This document shows positions 36,410 to 46,625 of a DNA stretch of 64,000 nucleotides, one piece after another. The notes below the pieces were generated by a model, which had not been told where the DNA came from, searched no databases, and worked only from the letters and a program-made list of their open reading frames with translations. This DNA is from Ligula intestinalis (lineage: Eukaryota; Platyhelminthes; Cestoda; Diphyllobothriidea; Diphyllobothriidae), in assembly GCA_036362985.1 (NCBI GenBank), contig JAYGXS010000004.1:28766922-28830921 (forward strand). The letters are read 5' to 3'. A program made the translations under genes and the position numbers. The number at the start of each line of letters is the position of its first letter. Within the stretch, counting starts at the first letter, position 1.

Positions 36410-37230
36410 TAGGAGGATTCAGAAGACTAGTTTGCGTGTGCTTTACTCTCTTCTGTAGATGCGGCGTCGCTACCTCGCAGTTACTGAGCTTGACTGTCTC
36501 GTTAATCGGACTGGGTGTGTCACTGAGAGCTGCGATGTTCACCTTTTTTATCGGAGGTGAGTTCGCGTGTGACCACAGCGGTATTGCTTACTGGGCATTG
36601 CTTTCCCTAAGGCAGGAGGACGAAGTATTCTAGCCTCCTGCTGTTTCACTCTGTCAGAGTGCGGGTAGGAGCGGGAGGTGAACGGTGGTAGTCGTTTCAA
36701 TAACTCATGCACGACTGCCATATTGACTGCTTTAAGCAGAATTTGTAGTGCTACTTTGGTGGGACTACTAAAAATAATCCCAGTCAACCGCTGAATTCAA
36801 TTGTGGATCACAATCTTGATAAATTGGGGAGGACCACTTTATTTAGCCCGTGTTCCCCCTTTAGGACTACACGTCGCCTCCCTCCGTAGGACGTTATGCT
36901 TTGGCCGGCCGTGTTGATAGGAAGTAATGAAGGAACTTTCAGGGAGGAAGACATGTATACTGAGTACACGCATGTATGGTTAAGCCTATCGGTCTTTGAA
37001 GGTTACAAGTAAGTGGATCTTTCGCACAGCGCAGTTGATAGGCTAACAAAGAAAAACTGGGCATATGAAGGTGAGAGAAAACGTACTTACCAAGATCCGC
37101 GTGGGAAGGCTAGCTAAAGTACGTGGATAAATCTGCAGTAGCCTCGACATTGCGAAATTGATCCCGACAGTTCGACCGTCACTCTCGATGATATCTACTA
37201 CGAGCTTCGACAGGCTGAAGTAACCTGGTG
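36410..37230. other. Unassigned DNA
   Basis: Short ORFs at 36436-36633 plus and 36548-36787 minus overlap and lack domains. Confidence 0.35.
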
Positions 37231-37244
37231 ACTCCTGCGGGATT

Positions 37245-37685
37245 ATAGTGAAAGTAGACTTGCGGAGAATCTACCTCACTCTTTCCCCACGCCCACACCT
37301 GAACCTTGTCTCAAGCCAGGGTCGAGACGACCAGATATTAGGGAGGGCGCAGGTGGCTGGCGCGAACAATATCCAACACGCCTACCAACAGCACACCTTG
37401 CTAGGTAGGCTCCCGCCAGAGAGCGCCATGGAGATCACATTAAGAAGGAGTCATTGAGCCTGACACTCAGCCCACAGTAAGCCACTCCACACAAAGACAC
37501 ATTGGACTGACTGCGGTGTTCGAGTTATGCCATGCCGTTGGCAACCCTCCAAGCTGTCGCCTTTAGCGCACATTGACAGCTGTAAGCGCATCAGATTGTT
37601 TTTAGTGCGGGTCTACCTCATTCTCTTCCCCACCGCCTGGCTGATCGGTCGCCTGAGGTCGGAGGGGTGTAGTGCTAAAAAGGAA
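37245..37685 (+). repeat. Family S repeat (copy 2 of 3)
   Basis: It aligns with 61510-61795 (GGCGCAGGTGGCTGG/GGTGCAGGCGGCTGG, AAGAAGGAGYCA, CAGTCGGCAACCTTYCAAGC, GATTGTTT) and at its 3' end with 1-150. Small ORFs differ between copies, which argues against coding. Confidence 0.65.
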
Positions 37686-37689
37686 AACA

Positions 37690-39870
37690 AGTCGGAGCCG
37701 GATTTGTTTTCTGAATGGATCTCAACCTCTTTTTGTATGAACTGTTCTTCGTATGCCTGCCTGCCTGCAAAAAACGGCCCTTGGTGTAGAAAGGGGGCTC
37801 CTTAAGTATTGTGCCATTTTTATTCTCTATTTTTTCCAGTCTCCTGTAAATAAAAATAAATATTTTGTAGGAAAAATGCCCAAATATATTCTGACCCGTA
37901 CACATTTTTTTAAAAACTGACGTTCCTCAAATGTTATATTAAACGCTTTTTAATTGCAGAATAATCGTTGAGACCACTCTTTTGTGTCATTTATGGTTAG
38001 AGTTTACAGTGTACAGGCTGCTGAGTGTTTTTGTAAGAGAAACCTTTTTCCGGTTCACCCTTAAGGAGATGCAATAGATGCATCGAGTAACATACAGGTA
38101 CGATGGTATTTGACTAGACATTGCACGGCCCCCAAATAACCTACCAATTATAAAATGTTAAAGCCTTAATAAGTCCTTTCTTCTAGTATAAAAAGACACT
38201 ATTTTTCTCTACTAAAGACACGAAGGAATATTATCTTGCATGCTTTCTGCGAAGTATATTTGCATTCATGGGGGCATCGAATTTTCAATAGAAAAGAATG
38301 TATGCTGATAAAGTAGCCATTTTTTACCGAGTACGGTTTGTGCAGATGACCGTAACATTGTGCTCTCACGAGGCAGGATCCTGAAGTGATGGAAAGAACT
38401 GGTGATTATGACCCACGATAATAAACAATAAAGTTCCACTTAAGTAATCCTTCCTAACTCAAAAAAAATTGAGAATTCGGGTCAGCCTTTCATGTGATTG
38501 GTTGCTGAGTGTGCACCGGCAGTATACGACCCTATTTTTAACAAAACGACGATGTTTGCCGGACTCTTGTGTCTATTTATTCGTATTCACTGTCAGAGTT
38601 GATAATTCCATAGGGTTCCTAATATGCTATCTAGCGTAAAATGAGGCAAATAATTGGACTTGATCACTCAGGTGCGTGGAGTTTCGAAGGTAGACATGCA
38701 AATTCATAGTCAGAAAAAAATCATTTATCCAGAACTATGGATGCCACTGCATTTTGACACACACCTTCGAGAATAATCCTGCGATATCCGCATAGGTGAC
38801 CCCTAATCCGCTTCAAAAGCAGTCTTGACGTACAGTTAGTAATTATCTAATGTAGTAACTGTAGCGAAAAATGCCTGCCATCGGTTTTACGGGCTATAGT
38901 CATACTGCCGATTTCCGGAGGCATAAACGTGGAAAACAACGCTCTGCTACGTGTTATCTAGTGGGCACTGGTCACATTATTTGATTCTAGAAAACCTCCT
39001 TACTGTTATAGTCAGTGACCCATCTAATTAGACGTTGACTGAAATTCTGAAATACGTTTTCGAGTAGGTGTGATTGCATAACTTGGATTGTAACGGAATG
39101 GCATAACCTCATGAAATTTGGGACCCGGCTTTTGCATGCATTTAGTTCTGTCCGCTTGCAAATAAACCTGTTTAAGTAGCTACTTGGCTGGTGTGATTTT
39201 CCATGCTCTCATAAATTCTGATTTATTTTCTTTCTAGTACACATGCGATAGATACTCACGTCTTCTTTATATTATATACTCGAAGAGAAACGATCTTGAG
39301 GCTTGTGAAAGCTATGCAAACATGTTTTTCCAGTTCCCAGTAGGCTTTGGTGACTCGGCTTCTTAAAGACAACTCTCTCGAGGCAACTCGAATATAGTAA
39401 CTTGCTCTGGCGTTCATATAAAATGATTCATTTATCAGTAAAACTTGCCTGGCCCACCCGACCTTCACAAACTCAGACAGAAACTCCCACGCCCGTGTTC
39501 ACGCCTGTCGCCCCAAGGCCATCCAGTAAATGGGCTGTGGTGGCGCCTGAATGTGTGTGTCTGGGGCACTATTGTCGTGAGAAAACTTGCTTGTATTGTT
39601 GTTTCAGATAGAGAGCGCAGAAGGGCTACCAGGCCCTTCAAGGCAAGCCAGCTTGAGCAGACTGGCAGCAAGAGGGGAGCAGGAAACCAAAACCCAGCCT
39701 CTAGGCAACCCCAAATAAATCCCTAACTACCTTTAAAATAGCAGACGAGGTTCCATGCGCGCCTAAGTTTCCAGTCAGGAAGCGCCAGTGATTCGTTTGA
39801 GGTGTATTTGCTTCAACAGGGATAAGAATAGCCCCAATCCTTATGCTTCCCGATGTCTAAGGCCGACTTC
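37690..39870. other. Unassigned DNA
   Basis: Domain-free ORFs only. No repeat partner was noticed. Confidence 0.4.
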
Positions 39871-39879
39871 CACGAAGGG

Positions 39880-40020
39880 TATTTATTCTCCTTTGTAAAC
39901 CTTCGTTCTAACTTTAGTGCCAAACCTGACCATAAAGCTAATCAGGCTAATATAAACCCTCGCCATTAATCCTCCATTCAAAAACCTTTTATATCTAACC
40001 GGCACTGCAATTTAGCCTAA
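39880..40020 (+). repeat. Degenerate CCTAA/CTAACC-type array (4 of 6)
   Basis: It contains TTCTAACTTTAG, CCTGACCATAAAGCTAATC, AATATAAACCCTCGCCATTAATCC, ATCTAACCGG. The family flank AGCAGACGAGGTTCC lies upstream at about 39741. Confidence 0.5.
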
Positions 40021-40489
40021 GACTTTCTTAAGCGCAGTATGTACATATAGCCGTGTCCGACCTCCTCATTTTCGCTTCGGATACAAACGTGTGTGTTGTT
40101 TTCCAATTTTTTTTTCCGGTGAATTTGGTGTTTTCTTTCGAAAACGCTGCGTTGACCAAACTCCTGCAGCGCAACTACGTTCGTGTTTTGACAGGTTACT
40201 TTGAAAACCTCATCTGTTTTCTGTGAGTGACATTTCAAAACAAGGAGCATAGTCACTCTAATTTACTCGGTTGAAGCTTGAATTTCCTCGTTTAGCTTAA
40301 TTCGGAAATTTAAATCCTTTTTGACTCTGCTCTTGGTTTGCTTAATCTCTACCTCAGGTTGCCAAAATTTTTCGAAAAGCAACCGGCTATTCCTTTGTGA
40401 GGTTAACCGATTTAGTTGCAGTTCCTTGTTGCCTGAAGAGATTTAGGAGTACGGGAATATTCTCGGAGTTCTGGAGGAATAAAGGTAGC

Positions 40490-41175
40490 AGATGACGCTT
40501 TCTTTAAATCTCATATCTAAAGAAAGGGTATCTCTGGGTTTTGAAAATTTTCAAAGCTACCGAATAATTTTAAAACCTACTGACCGCTACAGTTGAATTC
40601 ATAGTTGAAAAATTGCGCGCTATGTACATTCTTATGAATGAAAAGTATGTTTTCATCTACGGTTTGAAGAAGAAGTCACAGAGCTCTCATAAAATATTGC
40701 AACAGCGGTGGAACATACTGTATAGGCAGTATAAATTAATTGACAGATACGCTGTTTGATGACTAAACACCTCACTATCGTAAAAAACCATAATTAGAAT
40801 TGTATTCTGAAAATGAAGGATACCCTTTCTTTAGATATAAGCTTTAAAGAAGGCATCACTTGCTACCAAACGACTGCAAGCAATAATTTGTTTTATGTAT
40901 TTTCTCTATAAAATATGTTTGAATTTATAAAGGTGGTCAACAACGAGGATAAAAGGACATAGTACTTGTGGAGCCACATTTTAAAGTACATGCGTTTTCT
41001 ACGCAGCCAGAAAGAAGCTCGTTATAAAGCCGGTAACCTGCAGTGACTGCAGTGACTTCAGAATCGACTACAAGATGATTAAAACAGCAACCTTACTCAA
41101 TTATGTTTACCGAAAAAGTATTAATCTTTGGCATGTTTAAACATGTTACACGATTTAAAGACTGCCCGAAAAGAT
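40490..41175 (+). repeat. PLE terminal repeat, solo copy with inverted internal segment
   Basis: 40860-41170 is collinear with 47060-47400 of the PLE right repeat. Landmarks are TTTGAATTTATAAAGG, AAGCTCGTTATAAAGCC, CAACCTTACTCAAT. In contrast 40495-40860 matches 46740-47060 only after reverse complementing (CACCTCACTATCGTAAAAAACC versus TTTTTACGATTGTGAGGTG). Its two ends are inverted repeats of each other: TTTAAATC..ATATCTAAAGAAAGGGTATC at about 40502 and GATACCCTTTCTTTAGATATAAG at about 40828. No ORF is attached. Confidence 0.75.
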
Positions 41176-41179
41176 ATTG

Positions 41180-42535
41180 TTTGGAAGGCAGCTGTCTTTC
41201 TACCGTTGCCTAATAGGAAAAAGGTAATCAGCTGGACTGGTGTTAATCACTGGCAAAGTTATGGAAGGCCACAGAACGCAGGAAAGACTGGGTAAAAGTA
41301 GAGGACAGTAAATCAGCAAAAGATAAAAGGTATTCATGAAGGGGAAGGAGGTTGCTTTTATTTTGCAAGAAGCATCATGTGATCAATCCAGGCAAAATTT
41401 TCGAGTTGAAATGTGATAAGCGTCATTATCACCAGCCTTGTTTTCGGTCCATTTCCTATCTTACTGACGAAGTCTTCGGTGTCTATTAATTTCATAAGCA
41501 TCACGCAAAGAATGGAACTGCAGAAAATTCTTTTTTTATATGTAGTGGCAAGAAATAAATAAACAACAGTTATTCCAGCAGGAATTAGTTGTTACAGCTA
41601 TTAAAAAGCAGGATAAATTATACTTGCAACATGCTCTATACCCGGATACTTAGAAACAATAGAAACCTAGTATCAATAGAGTTTCGTTTCATTAGTTGTA
41701 ATTCTGGTTTCCGTTGAAAGAAAAAGCTATCATTTTACCACTTGTCTTCTTTAAACCCTGAAGTTGTTCGTTCCTTATGAACTATTGTTAGCTGAGGCAA
41801 TAAGAATTAGCAGGAGTAGATAGGTGTCCAATCGCACACAATTAACAAAGAATAAATAGATTGATCTGGAGCCGGACAACCCTTCTTTCTTATCCATGCA
41901 AATGCCTGCAACGCGAACGTTTTCATGCATTTCTTGTCATCGATGTTATTGTGGTGTGGGTCGATAACAGCGAGAAGAGCAGTGGACTACTGGAATTCAG
42001 AATTCCTCCAACGATTATTTAGAGTAGGTTTTCGTCACAAAGAAATCAATCAAATAAAAATGTGAACTTATTTTACATCACTTTCCTTCTCACAAGGGTT
42101 TTTTATATTAAAATAGTCGCGAAAAGTTCAAAAGCTAAAAATTTACACGAGTCTATTGACCAAATGTGGTTAATTTTAAGAAAAGGTGTAAAACTGTAAG
42201 CCAGAGGACTTGAATATAGCACTCCACCACGCTAGCCGATTGTTAAAGTGACATGTAGTTGATCGAAATGCAGCCAAGAGAGTTATTTTGTCAAGGCAAA
42301 TATGCAAATATCTCTAGCCCACGAAAATTCAAATCCATAAAAACTGACTATAAAGATATCATTAATGTGCACTTATGTTACAGTGGGAATGGAATTAAAT
42401 CAGAACTACAAAGAAGAAACTGCTACATCAAAGATATTTCTTTACCGGTATAAAAACTAGTAATTTCATCTGGAAGGATGCGTTTCTACCGAAAATGGAT
42501 TTTGCTCTTTTAGTAAGCGTACCTCGTATCATGAT
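41180..42535. other. Unassigned AT-rich DNA
   Basis: No recognisable ORF. It lies between two PLE terminal-repeat copies, but I could not align it to the element. Confidence 0.4.
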
Positions 42536-42597
42536 TCTGATAGGAACTGCTTTGAAATTTGCGAAAATAGCCACTGGAAGTTTTTAGAAAATAAGTT

Positions 42598-42633
42598 GGC
42601 AAACATGCGTTTTTGATAACTTCTCATCAAGTC
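42598..42633 (-). ncRNA. Hammerhead ribozyme, degenerate copy
   Basis: Minus strand: TTGATGAG, then ATCAAAAA, then GTTTGCC. The first core C is T and the G of the GAAA box is A, so cleavage would be lost. Confidence 0.5.
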
Positions 42634-42690
42634 TTTACACTTATATGAAAGTTTACTGAATAAAATACTCAATTACCATATAAATTTTAA

Positions 42691-42730
42691 GGCCTGACGA
42701 GATTTCATCGAAAACAAACTTATATTCGCC
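42691..42730 (+). ncRNA. Hammerhead ribozyme, near-intact copy
   Basis: Stem I is GGC (42691-42693) with GCC (42728-42730). The core is CTGACGA, and position 7 of the core is tolerant in hammerheads. Stem II is GAT-TTC-ATC, then GAAA, then a weakened stem III AACA/TATT and the site TTC. Stem II is a base pair longer than in the 46.6 kb copy despite substitutions, which suggests maintained pairing. Confidence 0.6.
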
Positions 42731-43324
42731 AATTTATCTTCTGGGATTGCTTTCATTTGTATCTCTATGTTAAAAACTAGGGAAACGCTAACTTATTTGC
42801 GATATACAGAAGGTTGTCAAATCGGGTTTCATCAATTCGTCCCCCAACATCCAGCAATAAGCCCCCTCTGCTGAAAAGTCATGTGGGTGCCCCTAGGAAA
42901 ATGTATGCCAATGTCATCTTTTTGATGGTTTGCTGGAGTGCCATCTTCTCCAGTCTTTTCATTCCTCAGCAAGGAAACTTGTCAACAGAAGTATGTAATG
43001 ACACATATTAAGATTAATTTTATTTAATGCTTTTGCAAGGTTCCAGTCATTCTGGCTATTTAGCACAAGAAAGGCACCTGTGAAAAAATTTCATCAATAT
43101 TACCTCCCTAAAGCAAAAACCCTCAATAAGATGCGCACGTTTCACTGCAACATGTACACGAAAACAGATGGATAAAAGGCCATTTTGACAATTGTAATGG
43201 CCAGTTAATCCAAAGACGATTAAAAACCAGACGACTTGACATTCCTTTTGTGGGACGTCAGCGCTGCGCCAAAACAAACCTATAATCGCTTGAAGAAGAC
43301 TGTTTTTAAGTCAATCACAATTGT

Positions 43325-43720
43325 TCCTTTTCATCATTCACGTGGCCGTTTCCTTGAGTCTTCAAACACTGTGGTTTTATTTGCGACGGAAATTTTCTTT
43401 GTCTGTCGCACTCTTTTGTTTCCCCTCCCATTTATGCTATTCTAAACAAGCTTTCAATGTTGATCCAACGTTCCACCGCACATCCACTCCGTTAGTAACG
43501 TTTTTATAAATGTTCAGTGTTTCATATATATTCATTGGAGTTATCATTTTTTACAAGTTAATTATTCCTGTAAATTTTGGATTTGTTTTGTTATTTAATT
43601 CCTGATTAAAGTTAATAGATAGCTAAATTATTTGTTTTTAATTCATAATTGTGTTGGAAGTGCGTTCATCGTGACGCGCGTTAGAAAGCACGCTCGGTCT
43701 AGGACTCGCAGGCAGGGAAG
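43325..43720. other. Unassigned AT-rich DNA
   Basis: Domain-free ORFs only, lying upstream of a minus-strand SINE-like copy. Confidence 0.35.
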
Positions 43721-43729
43721 GAGCAACTA

Positions 43730-43890
43730 GTTGCACAGGCAAAATGGAGACTGGAATGACAATTTAGGACTTATTAGCTGTAATGAGCCAGTCATGCCCG
43801 ACCCTACTTTTGGGAACCTTGGATTTCAAATCCGGCAACTCATGTCATTGAATCGAACGTCCTACTGATTGGGCCACCGCTTTGCTGGCC
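43730..43890 (-). repeat. SINE-like element (minus)
   Basis: The reverse complement has a box A-like GGTGGCCCAATCAGTAGGAC, a box B-like GGATTTGAAATCC, then the shared body GGGCATGACTGGCTCATTAC, TTGTCATTCCAGTCTCC. Head and body are in the same order as at 48.2 and 49.2 kb. Confidence 0.75.
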
Positions 43891-44689
43891 AGTGGGTCGC
43901 GGTCAGAAATATTAGCTATCTTGTTTTTGGCTGGCTCGGTGCAGCTAATAAGGCAGAACCTGCCACTTTAGCTTACCCCATCTTTTTTTCATTCTGCTTA
44001 TACACTTTTAGACTGCTTGTGGGTCTATAGATTGAGCCCAAAACACAATGGTGCGAGCGACGAACGAATCCTTTGTCTGAACTTCTGAATTTTCTATAAG
44101 GGATCCCGCATGAAGCCTCTGAAAGGGGCAGGCTGATGAAAATGAAATACCTGGGAAGGGGTGGTTAATGAAGTAAGAAAGGAAATCATTGCAGCATGAT
44201 TTACTGTCTTGGCATAAAGTACGATGAACTTGTCAAGGCCTTCATGAATCAAGAGGCAGGAAGTACCATAACACATTACAGTGGTTTGTAATATTAGTTC
44301 CTCGTACGCACGACTTAATGAATAAAAGAGCACCCCTGCAGACCGGAATTAAAGTATAGATTTTTAGCAAAACCCACTGCAAAATCGACTTAACATTAGC
44401 ACTAACTTAATAACAAATTCAAATTTCCCAAAGGACTTGGTTCCTTATTGGCCTTGGCAATGGGTATGGCCGAATTGGAAGCTTGAATGTGGTTAAAGTG
44501 AGGCAGGCCGGTATGGAGCCCACGTCACTTTATCTTCTCACACCTACCAAGATAAGATCAGTAAAGCTGGGGCTATTCCTGGATCCAGCGAGGTATAAGG
44601 ATAAACCTACCACCCATGATTATCCCGCACGTGCTTGTCCCTACAGTACGCGCCAGGATTCGTGCAACATGCCGACATTTGTGAAATTT

Positions 44690-45030
44690 TGATACTCTTT
44701 CGCTAATCGGCATTGACTTAGATTCTGATTATCGTGTAGTCTATTCTGGAGTTATTTCAGCCATGCTAAGATGCGGGCTTTTTAACGAGCTTTTTTCTGA
44801 CCGCTAGCAACACGCATATGCTGTAAAAAGTAACTACTTATATAATATGCGTTTCTATCATTGATTTTGACTGCCTTTATAAATTCAAATATCTTTTGTG
44901 GAAAACCTACACAATAAAATTATTTTTGCGAAAATTCCCATTGAAAAATTCAGAAGATGAATTGGCGAACATACGTTTGTTTTCGATAATTCTCATCAGG
45001 CCTTTACATTTATAGGGTAATTAAGAACAT
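44690..45030 (-). repeat. PLE terminal repeat, left copy
   Basis: It is the reverse complement of parts of 46626-47400. It lies downstream of the ORF stop, with about 90 bp between, and carries a sense-strand hammerhead at 44964-45002. Confidence 0.85.
44964..45002 (-). ncRNA. Hammerhead ribozyme in PLE, sense to the ORF
   Basis: Minus strand, in order: stem I GGC, core CTGATGA, stem II GA-ATTA-TC, GAAA, stem III AACA/TGTT, cleavage triplet TTC, stem I GCC. All invariant hammerhead core positions are present. Stem II is only two base pairs. The sequence is identical to the copy at 46657-46695. PLE hammerheads are an established phenomenon; self-cleavage of this one is inferred. Confidence 0.75.
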
Positions 45031-45119
45031 AAACTATGTGGGTTGGTAGAAAAAGAGGGACGGTTGTCAGGGGAGGGGGAATGGGGGGGGGTCGAAACGG
45101 GGCCAACATTTGATCAGCG
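45031..45119. other. Spacer between PLE ORF and left repeat, with G run
   Basis: It contains a purine-rich plus-strand stretch GGGGAGGGGGAATGGGGGGG at about 45074-45092. On the element's coding strand this is a C-rich 3' untranslated tract. Confidence 0.7.
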
Positions 45120-46619
45120 TTAGGGGGAGCTGGTAGTCGGTTGAGGTGTTAAGGCGCTGGCTGTTGGATTAGCAGCTTTCGACCATGGTAACTGTGATGC
45201 CGCGACGAAATTCTTTCGGGCGCAAAGGATGGGTTGGCGTAGCCTGATTGCGGCCGCTTCTGCCATAACCAAGAGACGCTGTCCAAGACATTTTGAGTAG
45301 CTTGAGGGTACCTTGTAGATAACTCGGAAGGCCTCTTTGGCATCCACGCGATGGTCAGAGTCTACCAGATGCGCTAGAATGGAACTGTTAACACCCTTTA
45401 GTTGACCCTTTCCTAACCATGCTGGGATGTGTTCTCGGACTCTTTTGGACAAACGCCGACTCGTGCGACCAATGTATCCCGCCCCACAGGAACAGGTAAA
45501 TGAATATATGCACATGGATGTGGTCTGGGCTGGCAGTTTGTCCTTGATCTCTCCGTATAGGATGGGAGCAGTCGAGAAGAGTTCGTGGGCGTTGGCTGCT
45601 GGGAAGGTGGTTGCTACAGCTTGACTCAGGCGCCTCCTTAGAAGTTCGCTTGGGCCGTCCTCTTGAAATGGGACCCTGATAAATATTCGTTTCTTTTCTG
45701 CTGTTAGCATTGCAGGTTTTGGTGGCCTTTCAGCCATGTGCTTAGCGATAAATCGACTGGGGTACCCATTTTGTCGAAATACACATTCAACAATCCTCAG
45801 CTCCTCTTCTATGCTATCATTCGAGCAGATCCTTTTCGCCCTTTGCGTCAAACATCGTACTAAATTACGTTTGAAGTTTAACGGTACGAAGCTCGCAAAA
45901 TGGGTGTATTGCCCGGACCACGTCTTCTTACGATATACCTTACGTTGAATGCTCCCATCAGCCCTTCTACTCAGTAGTACATCAAGGAATGGGAGTGATC
46001 CAGATTCTTCTACTTCTACTATAAATTTGATAGACGGATGCACCTGATTCACTTTATTCATTAGAGCTGAAAAGTCGGTTTGGTCTGATGCAACAGCAAA
46101 TATATCATCTACGTAACGTTTGTAGTACATCAGATTATTTATCTGGTGGCTAAGTTGCGTAGCCTCTAGTTTGCCCATGAATATATTTGCTAGAAGCGGA
46201 CCCAGGGGTGAGCCCATAGCTACTCCGTCTAATTGCCTGTACATCTTGTTGTCGAAAAGGAACTGTACATTCAAAGTAAATTTTAGTAGCAATTCCCTGA
46301 GTGCATTTACTGGCACTCCTATGTCCTGGTGATTTGAGCTAATGAAGTCACAGATGTAATCTACTGTTTCTGTGACCGGCACGTTTGTGAACAGGGAGGA
46401 GACATCCAGTGAAAACATCACTGTCCCGTTCAGGTAGAGCTCTTTCACACCGTCTACGAATTCGAAGGTGTCTCGGAGACTGTATGGGGCTAGTTGACTC
46501 TGTATGGGTTTCAGTTTGTCCGCTAGCCATTTCGCTGTCGCATGGTATGGCGAATTTCTCATATCTAGGATGGGACTCACGGGTACGCCAGCTTTGTGAA
46601 TCTTCGGTAAACCGTACAA
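45120..46619 (-). CDS. Penelope-like reverse transcriptase with GIY-YIG endonuclease (N-terminally truncated)
   Basis: The frame is 499 codons long. It opens at a TTG (Leu), not ATG, with an in-frame TGA directly upstream at the junction with the terminal repeat, so the true N-terminus is missing. LYGLPKIHK is the RT finger motif. The catalytic Asp of block A is D72 in FSLDVSSLFTNVP. Block B is GVAMGSPLGPLLANIFM (132-148), block C is YVDD (169-172), and PFLDV (210-214) follows. A basic thumb and linker runs to about 365. The GIY-YIG nuclease covers about 368-470: CIYSFTC, GYIGRTSRRLSKRVREH (381-397), a Glu at 454 and an Asn at 470 in AEAAAIRLRQPILCARKN. Full PLE proteins are commonly 700-900 residues. 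PLE enzymes nick DNA and prime cDNA synthesis at the nick. No frameshift or stop interrupts the frame, so decay is limited. The identification as a PLE is secure; subfamily is not assigned. Confidence 0.95.
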   Translation of the reverse strand: MYGLPKIHKAGVPVSPILDMRNSPYHATAKWLADKLKPIQSQLAPYSLRDTFEFVDGVKELYLNGTVMFSLDVSSLFTNVPVTETVDYICDFISSNHQDIGVPVNALRELLLKFTLNVQFLFDNKMYRQLDGVAMGSPLGPLLANIFMGKLEATQLSHQINNLMYYKRYVDDIFAVASDQTDFSALMNKVNQVHPSIKFIVEVEESGSLPFLDVLLSRRADGSIQRKVYRKKTWSGQYTHFASFVPLNFKRNLVRCLTQRAKRICSNDSIEEELRIVECVFRQNGYPSRFIAKHMAERPPKPAMLTAEKKRIFIRVPFQEDGPSELLRRRLSQAVATTFPAANAHELFSTAPILYGEIKDKLPAQTTSMCIYSFTCSCGAGYIGRTSRRLSKRVREHIPAWLGKGQLKGVNSSILAHLVDSDHRVDAKEAFRVIYKVPSSYSKCLGQRLLVMAEAAAIRLRQPILCARKNFVAASQLPWSKAANPTASALTPQPTTSSP

Positions 46620-46625
46620 TCATAA

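Larger units (their letters stand above)
42540..42745. repeat. PLE terminal-repeat ends joined back to back, no ORF
   Basis: 42540-42655 matches the left end of the PLE (TTTGCGAAAAT, then AAATAAGTTGGC). 42665-42740 matches the right end in the opposite orientation (CTCAATTACCATATAAAT, GGCCTGACGAG, ATTCGCCAATTTATCTT). It is what remains if the coding part is removed from an inverted-repeat-flanked copy. Confidence 0.75.
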
